Positions 8,754-17,853 of a stretch of DNA of 64,000 nt are shown here, one piece after another (position 1 is the stretch's first letter; every line of letters starts with the position of its first letter). A program made the translations under genes and the position numbers. Where the stretch lies: assembly GCA_048498515.1 (NCBI GenBank), contig JBEHXV010000014.1, positions 1 through 64,000 on the forward strand, read 5' to 3'. This stretch comes from UBA4416 sp048498515. GTDB lineage: Bacteria > Bacteroidota > Bacteroidia > B-17B0 > Aurantibacillaceae. The notes below the pieces were generated by a model that was given only the letters and a program-made list of their open reading frames with translations, ran no database searches and was not told the origin of the DNA.

Positions 8754-9554
8754 TTATTGTCCTTTGTTATAGTTCATAGCACCTAACATATTTCCGTAGA
8801 TATTGTTAAGGGCTGATAAGTTAGTAGATAACGTAGACATCTCAGCACGGTATTTTTTAGTATCGTCAACTGAATCGTGTAAGTTTTTCATTAACTCAGC
8901 TAAACCACCGTAGAATTTCTCAGTAGCTTCTAAGTGACCACGAGAACCTTGCAATTGCAATTCGTAAGTTGCATTTAAAGCAGATAAGTTTTTAGATACT
9001 GAGTTTAAAGACTCGCCAATTGAAGAACCAGCGTCATTAGACTCAGCTAAGCTTGAAATTGAGCTTGCTGCTTTGCTGTAAGTATCAGCCAAGTGAGATA
9101 CATTTTTAGAAGCAGATTTAACGCTGTCAACATACTCGTTTGTAGCAACTGTTGCATTGCTGATATCAGCCATTTTGCTGGCGTTATCGCCAATTGCACG
9201 CATACCCGCACCTAAGCTTTCAATCAGTTCAGGTCCGATTTTAGCTTCAGCTAACATAGCGTCTAACTGAGATGATACAGGTAAGCTGTTGTCAAGGTGT
9301 TCTTCTTCTTCATGGCCACCCATGCCGCCTAATTCAGGGTAAGCAAGTGTCCAGTCATACTCCTCATGAGGAATATCGATACCAAATAATATAAATAACA
9401 CAGCCTCAGTACCCAGACCCGCGATGATGGCGATATCTGAACCTGGCCAGTGCTGAATTTTAAATAATGCTCCAATAATTACGATAGACGCACCAAAGCA
9501 TGATGCTAAGTGTAAGTACTTTTTAAAACCGGTTACTTTAGGTAATTTGCTCAT
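8754..9554 (-). CDS. gldL: T9SS/gliding motor stator protein GldL (PorL)
   Basis: 266 aa. Two membrane helices lie at about residues 14-31 and 40-59, joined by the conserved KIQHWPGSD loop. A glutamate (E50) is buried in helix 2 and corresponds in position to the intramembrane acidic residue of GldL thought to carry protons. The remaining 200 residues form a cytoplasmic, Ser/Ala/Asn-rich helical tail ending in NNIYGNMLGAMNYN. GldL assembles as a pentamer around the GldM helices. It sits between gldK and gldM, with a striking A/C-only style leader upstream at 9555-9632. Confidence 0.95.
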   Translation of the reverse strand: MSKLPKVTGFKKYLHLASCFGASIVIIGALFKIQHWPGSDIAIIAGLGTEAVLFILFGIDIPHEEYDWTLAYPELGGMGGHEEEEHLDNSLPVSSQLDAMLAEAKIGPELIESLGAGMRAIGDNASKMADISNATVATNEYVDSVKSASKNVSHLADTYSKAASSISSLAESNDAGSSIGESLNSVSKNLSALNATYELQLQGSRGHLEATEKFYGGLAELMKNLHDSVDDTKKYRAEMSTLSTNLSALNNIYGNMLGAMNYNKGQ

Positions 9555-9632
9555 AGCTGTTTGTGTTTGTTTAGTTAGTGATAGTTGTAGTTGTTTGTGT
9601 TTGTATTTATTGTTGTGTTGTGTTTTTATCCT
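9555..9632 (-). promoter_or_regulatory. G-poor, A/C-rich leader between gldK and gldL
   Basis: Read on the mRNA strand, these 78 nt are almost entirely A, C and T runs such as ACAAACACAAAC, with very few G. Such leaders cannot fold and may ease ribosome entry in organisms that do not use Shine-Dalgarno pairing. No promoter box or terminator is seen, so gldK and gldL are probably cotranscribed. The functional reading is inference. Confidence 0.4.
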
Positions 9633-11177
9633 CTAGATATCGTCACCTTTTGAACGACCCAGGTAGGTCATAACGTTACGGAAACCGATGTAACATTTAG
9701 CAGTATCCTGGTATTCGTAAGTTCTTGAACTTACCTGTAAGTAATAACCTACATCTTTCCATGAACCACCGCGGATGACTTTACGTTTTAACACGTTCGC
9801 GTCTTTATCCTGTGCTTCGTATACATAATCAGGGTTCAAATCGTGAGCGAAATCATATGCTGATTCGTCAAACGCGTTGCTTGTCCACTCAGAAACGTTA
9901 CCAGCCATGCAATACAAGCCGTAATCGTTAGGGTTGTAAGAATAGATGTATACAGAGTGGAAACCACCATCATCGATATACGAACCGCGCATTGGTTTAA
10001 AGTTACCTAAGAAGCAACCTCTTGCATTACGGATGTAAGGACCGCCCCAAGGATACGGAGATAAGTCATTGCCACCACGTGCCGCGTATTCCCACTCAGA
10101 CTCGGTTGGCAAACGGAAATCGTTCACAATGGTTTGACCAATACCGATCAGGTAATTATTCAATAAGTTTGAACGCCAGATACTGAAAGCGCGTGCCTGT
10201 TTCCAGGTTACACCAACCACCGGATAATCATCGTAAGCCGGGTGCCAAAAATACATGTTGGTCATTGGCTCATTGAAAGAGTAAGTGAAATCGTGTACCC
10301 ATGCTAAAGTATCAGGATATACATTGATAACATCTTTTAAAATGAATACCGAACGGTCAACACCTTTACGCTCACGTGGAACATAATTGCCTTGTCCTAC
10401 AGATACCTGGTCTTCTACATTATAAGTACCCAATGTTTTAGGATCTTTACCAGGATCGCCAACAGGCGTTGAAGGTTGACCCGGAGTACCGTTGGTACCA
10501 TCATTTAAATGCACACCATTAATGTATTCCGCTTTTTTATACTCATGCGTTGCATCCTGGATATCCAATGATTTTTGAGGAATGAAACGGTTTGATTTAG
10601 AAGCTGCTAAACGGATATCGATTCGGTAATATTCATAGTTCAATTTACGGGCATCGATCTCTTTACGGTTGTAGAAACGCTCTCCTTCTGGTAAGTATAA
10701 TGGTTGAAGGTCTAAACGGTAATCCTCATCATCACTGTCCCATTTAATTTTTTCGTCCCAGTTAATGTATGGATCCTGCAGGTTATTATCACCTTTATAG
10801 ATAGGCCACATGCCTAAGAAGTCTTCCTGTGTAATTTGGTAATCTTCGGCGTTACCGTTGGAACCAAATGCTAATAATTTACGGGCAATAGAGTCACGCA
10901 CCCAATAAACAAACTGACGGTACTCGTTATTAGAGATCTCGGAATCGTCGATATAGAAAGCCTGAACAGAAACCATTTTTGATTTAGCTGTATGCGCCAT
11001 CGTAACCTCCTCATCACTTGGTCCCATGTGGTAGCTCCCCATTGGAATGTATAATGTCCCGAATGGATCTGGCTGAAACCATTGTTCTCTTCCTGCAACT
11101 CCGACTAACTCTCCTGCCTTTTTGTTACAACCGGTAACAACGGCAATAAACGAAGCTAATACAATCAGTTTTTTCAT
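9633..11177 (-). CDS. gldK: T9SS ring lipoprotein GldK (PorK), SUMF1/FGE fold
   Basis: 514 aa. Lipoprotein signal with lipobox VVTGC (Cys17). The C-terminal half carries the formylglycine-generating-enzyme (SUMF1) fold, visible as RLPTESEWEYAARGG, GNVSEWTSNAFD and KVIRGGSWKDVGYYL. An early half of that fold is at MGSYHMGPSDEE, split by a long GldK-specific insertion. It anchors the GldK-GldN ring to the inner leaflet of the outer membrane. This is the first gene of the KLMN block, 173 bp downstream of a PorP/SprF gene on the same strand. The SUMF1 fold is structural here, not expected to be catalytic. Confidence 0.95.
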   Translation of the reverse strand: MKKLIVLASFIAVVTGCNKKAGELVGVAGREQWFQPDPFGTLYIPMGSYHMGPSDEEVTMAHTAKSKMVSVQAFYIDDSEISNNEYRQFVYWVRDSIARKLLAFGSNGNAEDYQITQEDFLGMWPIYKGDNNLQDPYINWDEKIKWDSDDEDYRLDLQPLYLPEGERFYNRKEIDARKLNYEYYRIDIRLAASKSNRFIPQKSLDIQDATHEYKKAEYINGVHLNDGTNGTPGQPSTPVGDPGKDPKTLGTYNVEDQVSVGQGNYVPRERKGVDRSVFILKDVINVYPDTLAWVHDFTYSFNEPMTNMYFWHPAYDDYPVVGVTWKQARAFSIWRSNLLNNYLIGIGQTIVNDFRLPTESEWEYAARGGNDLSPYPWGGPYIRNARGCFLGNFKPMRGSYIDDGGFHSVYIYSYNPNDYGLYCMAGNVSEWTSNAFDESAYDFAHDLNPDYVYEAQDKDANVLKRKVIRGGSWKDVGYYLQVSSRTYEYQDTAKCYIGFRNVMTYLGRSKGDDI

Positions 11178-11350
11178 AGTGCTTTTGTTTAGTTTTTGCT
11201 AGCGAGGTAGTTTAGGCCTCATTCGCTTCTTGTTGTTTATAATCCCATTCTTTATTTTTCGTTACAATTGCTTTTATTAACAAGTTATGAACAGATGAAA
11301 AATAAAGTTTGTAAGGGGCTTAAACGTGCTTTTTTATAAAAGGTTACAAA

Positions 11351-12334
11351 TTAATCTAAAAATCTCGCGTTTTGGTAAGAAGTAGTTTTAGGTTTTTTCT
11401 TCATATTGAAGCAATATCCTGCGCTAATTTCATGAGTACCAGAACTATAGCCTTTAATTTTAGATAAGGTTAAGTCATAAGAATAACCTATTCTTAAGCT
11501 TCTGTCTTTTAAGAAACGGTAACCGATCATTGGAGCGATGGCATCCTGTAAACGGTAAGTTACACCAACAGATAATGCCCTGTCGAAGATATAAGTCAGG
11601 TTCACATCCAACTGGGTAGATGCCGCGTCTGATTTTACTTTAATGTTTGGTTGAATGCCGTGTTTGCCACCTTCACCCATTTCAAAGGTATAACCACCTA
11701 CTATGTAGTAGTGACGGGCTAATGCATACTTAACATCTGAACTGGCTTTGATATCCTGTGCTGCCAAGTGGGTAGAAGAAATCCCCACGTACATTTTATT
11801 AGCGATACCATAGTAAATACCAAAACCTAAGTCATAAGTTAATTTATTTAATCCTGGATTAGTAGTCACAGTAGTATAACTAGTTGATGTATAATCAGGA
11901 ATAGTTGGATCATAATGAGTTGGACCATCCGGAGTAACCCATGTACCGTTGAATTGTTGTTGAAGGATACCACCGTCGATACCAACACCTAAATTACCTG
12001 GTCCAATGGTACGCTTGTAAGATAAAGCCAAACGGGCAAACAAGGTTTTAGAGAAACCGATTTGGTCGCTCATCACATTTAAACCAATACCCAATGGCAA
12101 GCTCCCGATAGGCATATCAAAGCTTAACAAGCCTGTTTTTGGGGCACCCGGGAAATTAACCCACTGTTGGCGGTAAAGAACGTTTGCACAGATCGCATCG
12201 CTAGTACCTGCATAACCAGGGTTATAGATCAATTTATTGTTCATAAATTGGGTGAATTGAGGATCTTGCTGAGCGAATGAAACGCTAGTAATTGCTGCTA
12301 ATGCAACAGTTAGGGTGGTAAAAATTTTCTTCAT
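11351..12334 (-). CDS. PorP/SprF family T9SS outer-membrane protein
   Basis: 327 aa with signal peptide (VALAAITSVSFAQ). The mature start QDPQFTQFMNNKLIYNPGYAGT is the family signature, followed by beta-strand-rich sequence with alternating hydrophobics (YRFLKDRSLRIGYSYDLTLS) typical of a small outer-membrane barrel. PorP/SprF proteins are needed for particular T9SS cargo (type B signals) or to tether machinery at the surface. Lying directly upstream of gldKLMN on the same strand, this copy probably serves the core apparatus, the arrangement known for porP-porK-L-M-N. It carries its own upstream AT-rich region of about 400 bp. Confidence 0.9.
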   Translation of the reverse strand: MKKIFTTLTVALAAITSVSFAQQDPQFTQFMNNKLIYNPGYAGTSDAICANVLYRQQWVNFPGAPKTGLLSFDMPIGSLPLGIGLNVMSDQIGFSKTLFARLALSYKRTIGPGNLGVGIDGGILQQQFNGTWVTPDGPTHYDPTIPDYTSTSYTTVTTNPGLNKLTYDLGFGIYYGIANKMYVGISSTHLAAQDIKASSDVKYALARHYYIVGGYTFEMGEGGKHGIQPNIKVKSDAASTQLDVNLTYIFDRALSVGVTYRLQDAIAPMIGYRFLKDRSLRIGYSYDLTLSKIKGYSSGTHEISAGYCFNMKKKPKTTSYQNARFLD

Positions 12335-12731
12335 GTTATACCAGTTTTATAGTTTTTTGTTAAGTATGGTTAAAATACCTAGGGGACTAAGTTAGGAGAT
12401 ATTTATTTAAAATCAAATTTTTTGAACTTTTTTTTGTTAAAAACCGGCATTTACCCCCTGAGCTCAAAATGTGCCAAAAATCAGATGAAACAAAAACGGG
12501 ATGTAAGATTTGACACAAAAACCAAAAATACACTTTTGAACGGTTTTTTGCAATACGTTAAAAATACGGAAAACTATTGAAAGATTCTTCCTGAAAAACA
12601 GAAAGTGTTCGTAATTTTAACACTTCGAAAAATTATTTTTTAAACACATAGACCCATACAATAATTTCACAACCAGTTTTGTAAAAATATTTTAAACCGG
12701 CTATGCGGAAAAGAACACATAAAACCAAAAA
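12335..12731. other. 397-bp divergent intergenic region
   Basis: This AT-rich spacer lies between the minus-strand porP/sprF gene and the plus-strand cyclase-family gene. It must hold both promoters. I see no ORF, strong hairpin or recognisable riboswitch. TTTTTTTGTTAAAAACC and similar A/T runs dominate. Confidence 0.5.
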
Positions 12732-13481
12732 ATGATCGCTTCAGTTTTTCATAAGGGAAAGGATTACAAAATTGACCTGTACCAACCCATTGATATTTCC
12801 ATACCCCTGGCAGCCGATAAAAACTGCGCCAGTGCCTGGTATGTGGAACCCATGAAATTGGAGCCCGTAGTAAACGGAACGTGGATTGGCGATGTGAGCA
12901 AAGGAGGCTCCGTCAACTTCAGGAACATCACTTTCAATCCTCATGGAAATGGCACACACACAGAGTGCGTGGGCCACATCAGCAAAGAGTTTGTCACCAT
13001 TAATCACTGCTTAAAACAATTCATGTTCCTGGCCGAAGTGGTAACTATTTTACCAACCGAACTGGAAAACGGCGATCATGTCATCACCAAAAAACAACTG
13101 CAAATGGTGTTGGAAAACACGAAGCCGGAAGCCATCGTGATCCGCACGCTTTCCAATGGCCTGAACAAATTAAGCATGCAGTATTCCAATACCAATCCTC
13201 CTTACATCCTCGAAGAAGCCATCCTGTTTTTAAATGACATTGGCGTGCAGCATTTGCTCATTGATATGCCATCCATTGACCGTGAGAATGATGAAGGAAA
13301 ATTACTGGCGCATCACGCTTTTTGGCAATATCCGGGCAATACACAGTTCCAAAAAACCATTACTGAATTTATTTTTGTACCGAATGAGATCAACGACGGA
13401 ACTTACATTTTAAACCTGCAGATTGCCAGCTTTGAAAACGATGCGAGCCCGAGTAAACCTGTTTTGTACAAGATCTTTTAA
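12732..13481 (+). CDS. Cyclase family protein (kynurenine-formamidase-like metal hydrolase)
   Basis: 249 aa, normal for the family. The metal site HGNGTHTECVGH (residues about 76-87) corresponds to the HxGTHxDxPxH motif of the cyclase/KynB family. Supporting pieces are an N-terminal DLYQPIDISIPL and a late LIDMPSIDRENDEG (in KynB-like proteins, a D-xP-S/D segment). Members hydrolyse N-formylkynurenine, isatin or related amides using Zn/Mn. Here two of the usual positions are altered (E-C-V in place of D-x-P), so substrate prediction is unsafe. Followed after 40 bp by ispG on the same strand. ATG start. Confidence 0.8.
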   Translation: MIASVFHKGKDYKIDLYQPIDISIPLAADKNCASAWYVEPMKLEPVVNGTWIGDVSKGGSVNFRNITFNPHGNGTHTECVGHISKEFVTINHCLKQFMFLAEVVTILPTELENGDHVITKKQLQMVLENTKPEAIVIRTLSNGLNKLSMQYSNTNPPYILEEAILFLNDIGVQHLLIDMPSIDRENDEGKLLAHHAFWQYPGNTQFQKTITEFIFVPNEINDGTYILNLQIASFENDASPSKPVLYKIF

Positions 13482-13521
13482 GTTGAATAATTGAAGGTTT
13501 AGAAAAAATAAAAAGATTAAA

Positions 13522-15516
13522 ATGAATTTATACTTACCCTATAGCAACTCTTTAACCGAATACAAGCGTTTTGTGACCCGCGAAGTTACCTGCGGCGAGG
13601 TTGGCATTGGCGGCAACAATCCCATTCGTGTGCAAAGCATGACCACCACCGACACCATGGATACCAAGGCTACCGTGGCACAAAGCATACGCATGATAGA
13701 AGCCGGTTGCGAACTGGTAAGAATCACTGCACCAAGTATTAATGAAGCCAAAAATTTAGAGGTCATTAAAAAAGAATTGGTAGCTGCCGGATACAATACG
13801 CCTTTGGTTGCCGACATTCACTTTACACCAAATGCCGCCGAATATGCCGCACGCGTTATTGAGAAAGTAAGGGTAAACCCGGGCAACTACGCCGACAAGA
13901 AAAAATTTGAAGAAATAGATTATACCGATTCGGCTTACGAACAGGAATTGGAACGCATTCGCCAACGCTTTACACCTTTGGTGAAGATTTGTAAAGAGTA
14001 CGGAACTGCCATGCGCATTGGCACCAACCACGGCTCGCTGAGCGACCGTATTTTAAGCCGTTATGGCGATACGCCTTTAGGCATGGTGGAATCGGCTTTT
14101 GAGTTTTTACGCATTTGCGAGGACCTGAACTATTACAACATTGTGATCTCCATGAAAGCGAGTAACACGCAAGTGATGGTGCAAGCTTATCGTTTACTGG
14201 TTCAAAAAATGCTAGAAACTGATCGCAATTACCCATTGCATTTAGGCGTAACCGAAGCGGGCGACGGTGAGGATGGAAGGATCAAATCGGCGGTGGGTAT
14301 TGGTACTTTACTGGAAGACGGATTGGGTGATACCATTCGTGTTTCCTTAACAGAAGATCCTGAATTTGAGATCCCTGTTGCCAAAGCCCTGGCCGACCGT
14401 TACAGCGAAGAAAAAATAAAACAACATCAGTCAATTGAACCTTTGCGCTTCGAGAGCCTCAGCGGCCAAGGTTCAGAGAATGGTAATTCCAAAAAAGTAT
14501 ATTTATCCTACGATCCTTACGATTACAAAAGGCGTGAAACCATTACTGTACTGAACATTGGCGGGCATAATGTTCCGCGTGTCATCGCTGATTTCAGCAG
14601 CAGGGATGCTATAAATCCGGCAACCTTTTTTCCGGTGGGTTATAATTATTCGGTACCATTGGATAAATGGAACATTAACGACCTGGCTTGTGATTACGTG
14701 TATGCAGGGAACAATGCCATTGATTTTGAAATACCCGGGACCCTTGGTATTATTTACAATTCGGAAACCTGGAAAGCGATCAGCAAGCCTGTAAGACAAT
14801 ATCCTTTATTTTGCGGAGAAGAATTTTCAGCAAGCGACAAAACGCATCCTGAATTGAATTTTGTAGCCATTACAAAAGAGGTATTGACCAAAGACTTCGC
14901 CGAAAAAATAAAAGACAAAAGGAAGGTGGTTCTCATTGTAGACACTTTCAACCCTTATGCCATGCCCGAGTTGCGACGCTTGTTTGTGTCATTGGCAGAA
15001 TACGGCATTAACTTACCGGTGATGATTAAACGAAATTACCAGGATATTTCGGAGCAGGAATTTCAGCTGGCCTCATCAACCGAAATTGGCGCTTTATTAC
15101 TCGACGGATTAGGCGATGGCGTGTGGATAAAACAACACAACTGTACTTCGCCACAAACTTGTAATTCAACCGTGTTTGGCATTTTACAGGCAACCCGCAC
15201 ACGCATTAGTAAAACAGAATATATTTCGTGTCCAAGTTGCGGAAGAACCTTGTTCGACCTGCAGGAAACCACACAAAAAATACGCGAACGCACCGATCAT
15301 TTGAAAGGAATAAAAATTGGCATCATGGGCTGCATTGTAAATGGTCCGGGCGAAATGGCCGATGCCGATTATGGTTATGTAGGTGTTGGCGTAGGAAAAA
15401 TATCCTTATACAAAGGCAAAGAAGTGGTGAAAAAAAATGTACCCAGCGAGAATGCTGTAGATGAACTGATAGGTTTAATAAGAGAGCATGGCGATTGGGT
15501 GGAGAAAGAAAAATAA
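13522..15516 (+). CDS. ispG: 4-hydroxy-3-methylbut-2-enyl diphosphate synthase, long (three-domain) form
   Basis: 664 aa, much longer than E. coli IspG (about 370). The N-terminal TIM barrel is clear (GNNPIRVQSMTTTDTMDTKA, DIHFTPNAAEYAA, RIGTNHGSLSDRI, YNIVISMKASN). An inserted domain of about 250 residues follows. The C-terminal [4Fe-4S] domain ends with ISCPSCGRTLFDLQ and MGCIVNGPGEMADADYGY, supplying the three Cys and one Glu cluster ligands. The insert is known from plants, Chlamydia and Bacteroidota. It catalyses the reductive ring opening of MEcPP to HMBPP in the MEP isoprenoid pathway, which is cytosolic. ATG start. Confidence 0.95.
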   Translation: MNLYLPYSNSLTEYKRFVTREVTCGEVGIGGNNPIRVQSMTTTDTMDTKATVAQSIRMIEAGCELVRITAPSINEAKNLEVIKKELVAAGYNTPLVADIHFTPNAAEYAARVIEKVRVNPGNYADKKKFEEIDYTDSAYEQELERIRQRFTPLVKICKEYGTAMRIGTNHGSLSDRILSRYGDTPLGMVESAFEFLRICEDLNYYNIVISMKASNTQVMVQAYRLLVQKMLETDRNYPLHLGVTEAGDGEDGRIKSAVGIGTLLEDGLGDTIRVSLTEDPEFEIPVAKALADRYSEEKIKQHQSIEPLRFESLSGQGSENGNSKKVYLSYDPYDYKRRETITVLNIGGHNVPRVIADFSSRDAINPATFFPVGYNYSVPLDKWNINDLACDYVYAGNNAIDFEIPGTLGIIYNSETWKAISKPVRQYPLFCGEEFSASDKTHPELNFVAITKEVLTKDFAEKIKDKRKVVLIVDTFNPYAMPELRRLFVSLAEYGINLPVMIKRNYQDISEQEFQLASSTEIGALLLDGLGDGVWIKQHNCTSPQTCNSTVFGILQATRTRISKTEYISCPSCGRTLFDLQETTQKIRERTDHLKGIKIGIMGCIVNGPGEMADADYGYVGVGVGKISLYKGKEVVKKNVPSENAVDELIGLIREHGDWVEKEK

Positions 15517-15544
15517 TTACGAATTTATACGAATGTACGAATCA
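15516..15544. repeat. Family E phrase repeat (attacgaatttatacgaat)
   Basis: ATTACGAATTTATACGAAT starts on the last base of the ispG stop codon. It matches the left arm of the inverted repeat at 26242-26304 with one difference. Confidence 0.6.
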
Positions 15545-15549
15545 GGGAA

Positions 15550-15598
15550 GAAAGCAGTTGGCAGGGAATAGTTGACAGTTGGCAGTAAGCAGTTAAAC
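15550..15598. repeat. Family D phrase repeat (cagttggcagttgacagt type)
   Basis: Reiterated GCAGTTGGCAG, GTTGACAGTTGGCAG and AAGCAGTT phrases form a low-complexity direct repeat. It lies directly after the family E copy, so two repeat families are stacked in one gap of 113 bp. Confidence 0.5.
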
Positions 15599-15629
15599 AA
15601 TAAATATTAGAATAGAGAGAGCGTTTAGT

Positions 15630-16334
15630 TTGAGTTTTAAAAGAGCATATTTAATCCTGGTTTTTGCCTTAAGTTGTTTACTTGGTGTAGCGCAAAGCAA
15701 CACCCAAAAAGTAAAAGAAACCTTTAATGCTAAAAATTACCAGCTCACACTCGACGAGATCAGTTCTATTTCGGCATCCGAAATTCATTTCGACAGCATC
15801 CTTTACCTGAAAGCCTATTCGCAAATAAAACTCAACCAGGTAAAAGACGCCAACATTACCATTTCACAACTTCAGCAAATCAATCCCAATTATTACGAGT
15901 GCTTTTTTTTAAAAGGATTGCTGTTTGCCATGAAAGAAAAGTATCCCGACGCGATCGCTAATTTCAATAAAGTTCTGGCTGTTAATCCAAAACATGAAAA
16001 AGCTTTATACAATATTGCCTTGTCCAAAGGTTTGCTCGAAGATTATACCGGCGCCATTAAAGACCTCGATAAATGCATTCAACTAAACCCAAATTATGCG
16101 CTGGCATTTTATAACAGGGGCTATTGGCATGAACTGTTGGAAAATTATGACAGCGCCATTAAAGATTATGCTCAAGCTGTGAACCTGGACCCGAATTACA
16201 GGGAGGCCTATTTTGCCCTGGCTTATGCCTATGCGCAAAACGGCGATCCCGTAAACGCTTGTGAAACCCTGCACAGGGCACAAAAAGAAGGACTTGAAGC
16301 TGCTAACGACCTAATACAAACCTTTTGCAAATAA
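15630..16334 (+). CDS. Secreted TPR-repeat protein
   Basis: 234 aa from a TTG start, chosen because it directly precedes the signal peptide (AYLILVFALSCLLGVAQ) and no ATG fits. After a Leu-rich helical start, tandem tetratricopeptide repeats run from about residue 85: YPDAIANFNKVLAVNPKHEKAL, YTGAIKDLDKCIQLNPNYALAF and YDSAIKDYAQAVNLDPNYREAY. A periplasmic scaffold role is likely. Its TAA overlaps by 1 nt with the ATG of the next gene, which overlaps the third gene by 1 nt. The TPR protein is therefore translationally coupled to a T9SS cargo and a PorP/SprF protein and probably assists their export or assembly (inference). Confidence 0.8.
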   Translation: MSFKRAYLILVFALSCLLGVAQSNTQKVKETFNAKNYQLTLDEISSISASEIHFDSILYLKAYSQIKLNQVKDANITISQLQQINPNYYECFFLKGLLFAMKEKYPDAIANFNKVLAVNPKHEKALYNIALSKGLLEDYTGAIKDLDKCIQLNPNYALAFYNRGYWHELLENYDSAIKDYAQAVNLDPNYREAYFALAYAYAQNGDPVNACETLHRAQKEGLEAANDLIQTFCK

Positions 16335-16879
16335 TGAGAATTATCCTCGCCTATATTTGTTTAATGAGCTTACTGAACGTAAACGCGCAGGACCTTAAAG
16401 TTACATTCAGCAAAACCGATAGAGAATGCGAGTTAGGCAAAGCCAGTGTGCATGTTGTGCAAGGACATCCACCCTACCAGTTTTTGTGGAGCGATGGTTC
16501 AATGGGCGAACACCTGAACGATCTAGCCGGCGGCGATTATTGGGTGAAAGTAACCGATGACCAGGCACAGGATACAACTGTTAACTTCACCATTGAAGAA
16601 AGTGTGTGTGAACCGGTAGCAGAAAGCCATTTTACACCAAATTTTGACGGCTATAATGATACCTGGAGCATTGCAAAGATTGAAAACTTTCCTGACTTTG
16701 AACTGATCGTTTATAACCGCTGGGGACAGCAGGTACACCGGCAATTTAAAAACTACATTCCATGGAACGGCACCACACTTGGCCTCGCACTGCCCGATGG
16801 CACTTATTATTATATCCTGTTTTTTGATGCAGCAGACCAAAACAAATTCATTAAAGGCGCGGTGAGCATCATCAGATAA
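16334..16879 (+). CDS. Miniature SprB-like T9SS type B cargo protein
   Basis: 181 aa from ATG 16334; an upstream TTG frame at 16325 is rejected because the ATG overlaps the preceding stop as TAATG. Signal peptide (IILAYICLMSLLNVNAQ), then one SprB-type repeat (GKASVHVVQGHPPYQFLWSDG, AGGDYWVKVTD). After that comes a CHU_C/gliding-motility-associated C-terminal signal (FTPNFDGYNDTW, YNRWGQQV, PDGTYYYILFF). The adhesin SprB has the same ingredients in thousands of residues; here they are reduced to a single repeat plus sorting signal. It is probably exported to the surface by the T9SS with the SprF-like protein encoded immediately downstream. Confidence 0.85.
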   Translation: MRIILAYICLMSLLNVNAQDLKVTFSKTDRECELGKASVHVVQGHPPYQFLWSDGSMGEHLNDLAGGDYWVKVTDDQAQDTTVNFTIEESVCEPVAESHFTPNFDGYNDTWSIAKIENFPDFELIVYNRWGQQVHRQFKNYIPWNGTTLGLALPDGTYYYILFFDAADQNKFIKGAVSIIR

Positions 16880-17838
16880 TGAAAGTAATTATTTACATAC
16901 TCTTATTTTTGGGTGCGACGTGCATGGCGCAACAGACCATGCAATTCACGCAATTTACGTTTAATAAGTATGGCTATAATCCCGCTGCTGCCGGAACCAA
17001 TATCAACGGCAAGCTGGAAGTAATAACCGGCGCCAAAAAACAGTGGATCGGGTTTCCGAACGCGCCGGCAAACAGTTTCATTAGTGCCAATTATACCTTT
17101 AAACCCGAAAGAAGTTATAAACGCTGGCACAATGTGGGTGTTTACCTTGATAATGACAAATCAGGGATTTTTCAAAATTTTAGTTTTTATGCATCGTATA
17201 CACTTCACCTGCCTTTAACCAATAAGCTCTTCATGTCTGCCGGCATATTTGCCGGAGTAAGGCGCTTTGCAATGGCAAAAGGCTCTATCTCCGAATTTGA
17301 TCCGGTGTATGCGGCAAGTTCGGATGCTGCTGTGTACGCATACCCTGATTTTATTCCAGGCATCAGGCTGTATAATAAAAAAATGTTCTTCGACGCTTCG
17401 GTGAGACAGATTTACAAGAACACACAATCCCAGGGAGATAAACAGATCGGGAATAAATCCATATTAACCCCACATGCTTACCTGTCCTTAGGAAGAAAAT
17501 TCAATTTCGACAATGCCTTTACAGCTGTACCCGCGGTAAACATCCATGGCACCTTTACGGGCATACCAAGTGCAGAGATAAACCTTATGGTTTATTACAA
17601 ATCAAGGATCGGGCTCGGAGCAACGATCAGGAGCGCCAATACAGCCTGCGCCATTTTGCAGGTGAGAATGTTTAAAAACATGACGGCCGGTTTTGCCTAT
17701 GATTACACCATCAGTAAATTCAATTCAGCCTATGCCAATACCCTTGAGTTTATGATTGGAGTTACACCCATGTTTGCTTCTTTGGTCGACAAAAAAGGAA
17801 CACACAATGTTGCCAAATGTCCGAACTTTGATTTTTGA
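16879..17838 (+). CDS. PorP/SprF family outer-membrane protein (partner of the upstream cargo)
   Basis: 319 aa, signal peptide (IIYILLFLGATCMAQ), then QTMQFTQFTFNKYGYNPAAAGT, the PorP/SprF N-terminal signature. The body has the alternating pattern of an outer-membrane beta barrel and the C-terminal FAYDYTISKFNSAYANTLEFMIG, which matches the last strands of the family. Its ATG shares an A with the stop codon of the type B cargo gene, so the two are made in concert. SprF is known to be required for export of SprB via its type B signal, and this pair looks like a compact equivalent. Divergent in sequence from the copy at 11351-12334. Confidence 0.88.
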   Translation: MKVIIYILLFLGATCMAQQTMQFTQFTFNKYGYNPAAAGTNINGKLEVITGAKKQWIGFPNAPANSFISANYTFKPERSYKRWHNVGVYLDNDKSGIFQNFSFYASYTLHLPLTNKLFMSAGIFAGVRRFAMAKGSISEFDPVYAASSDAAVYAYPDFIPGIRLYNKKMFFDASVRQIYKNTQSQGDKQIGNKSILTPHAYLSLGRKFNFDNAFTAVPAVNIHGTFTGIPSAEINLMVYYKSRIGLGATIRSANTACAILQVRMFKNMTAGFAYDYTISKFNSAYANTLEFMIGVTPMFASLVDKKGTHNVAKCPNFDF

Positions 17839-17853
17839 TTAAACGCTACTCTG

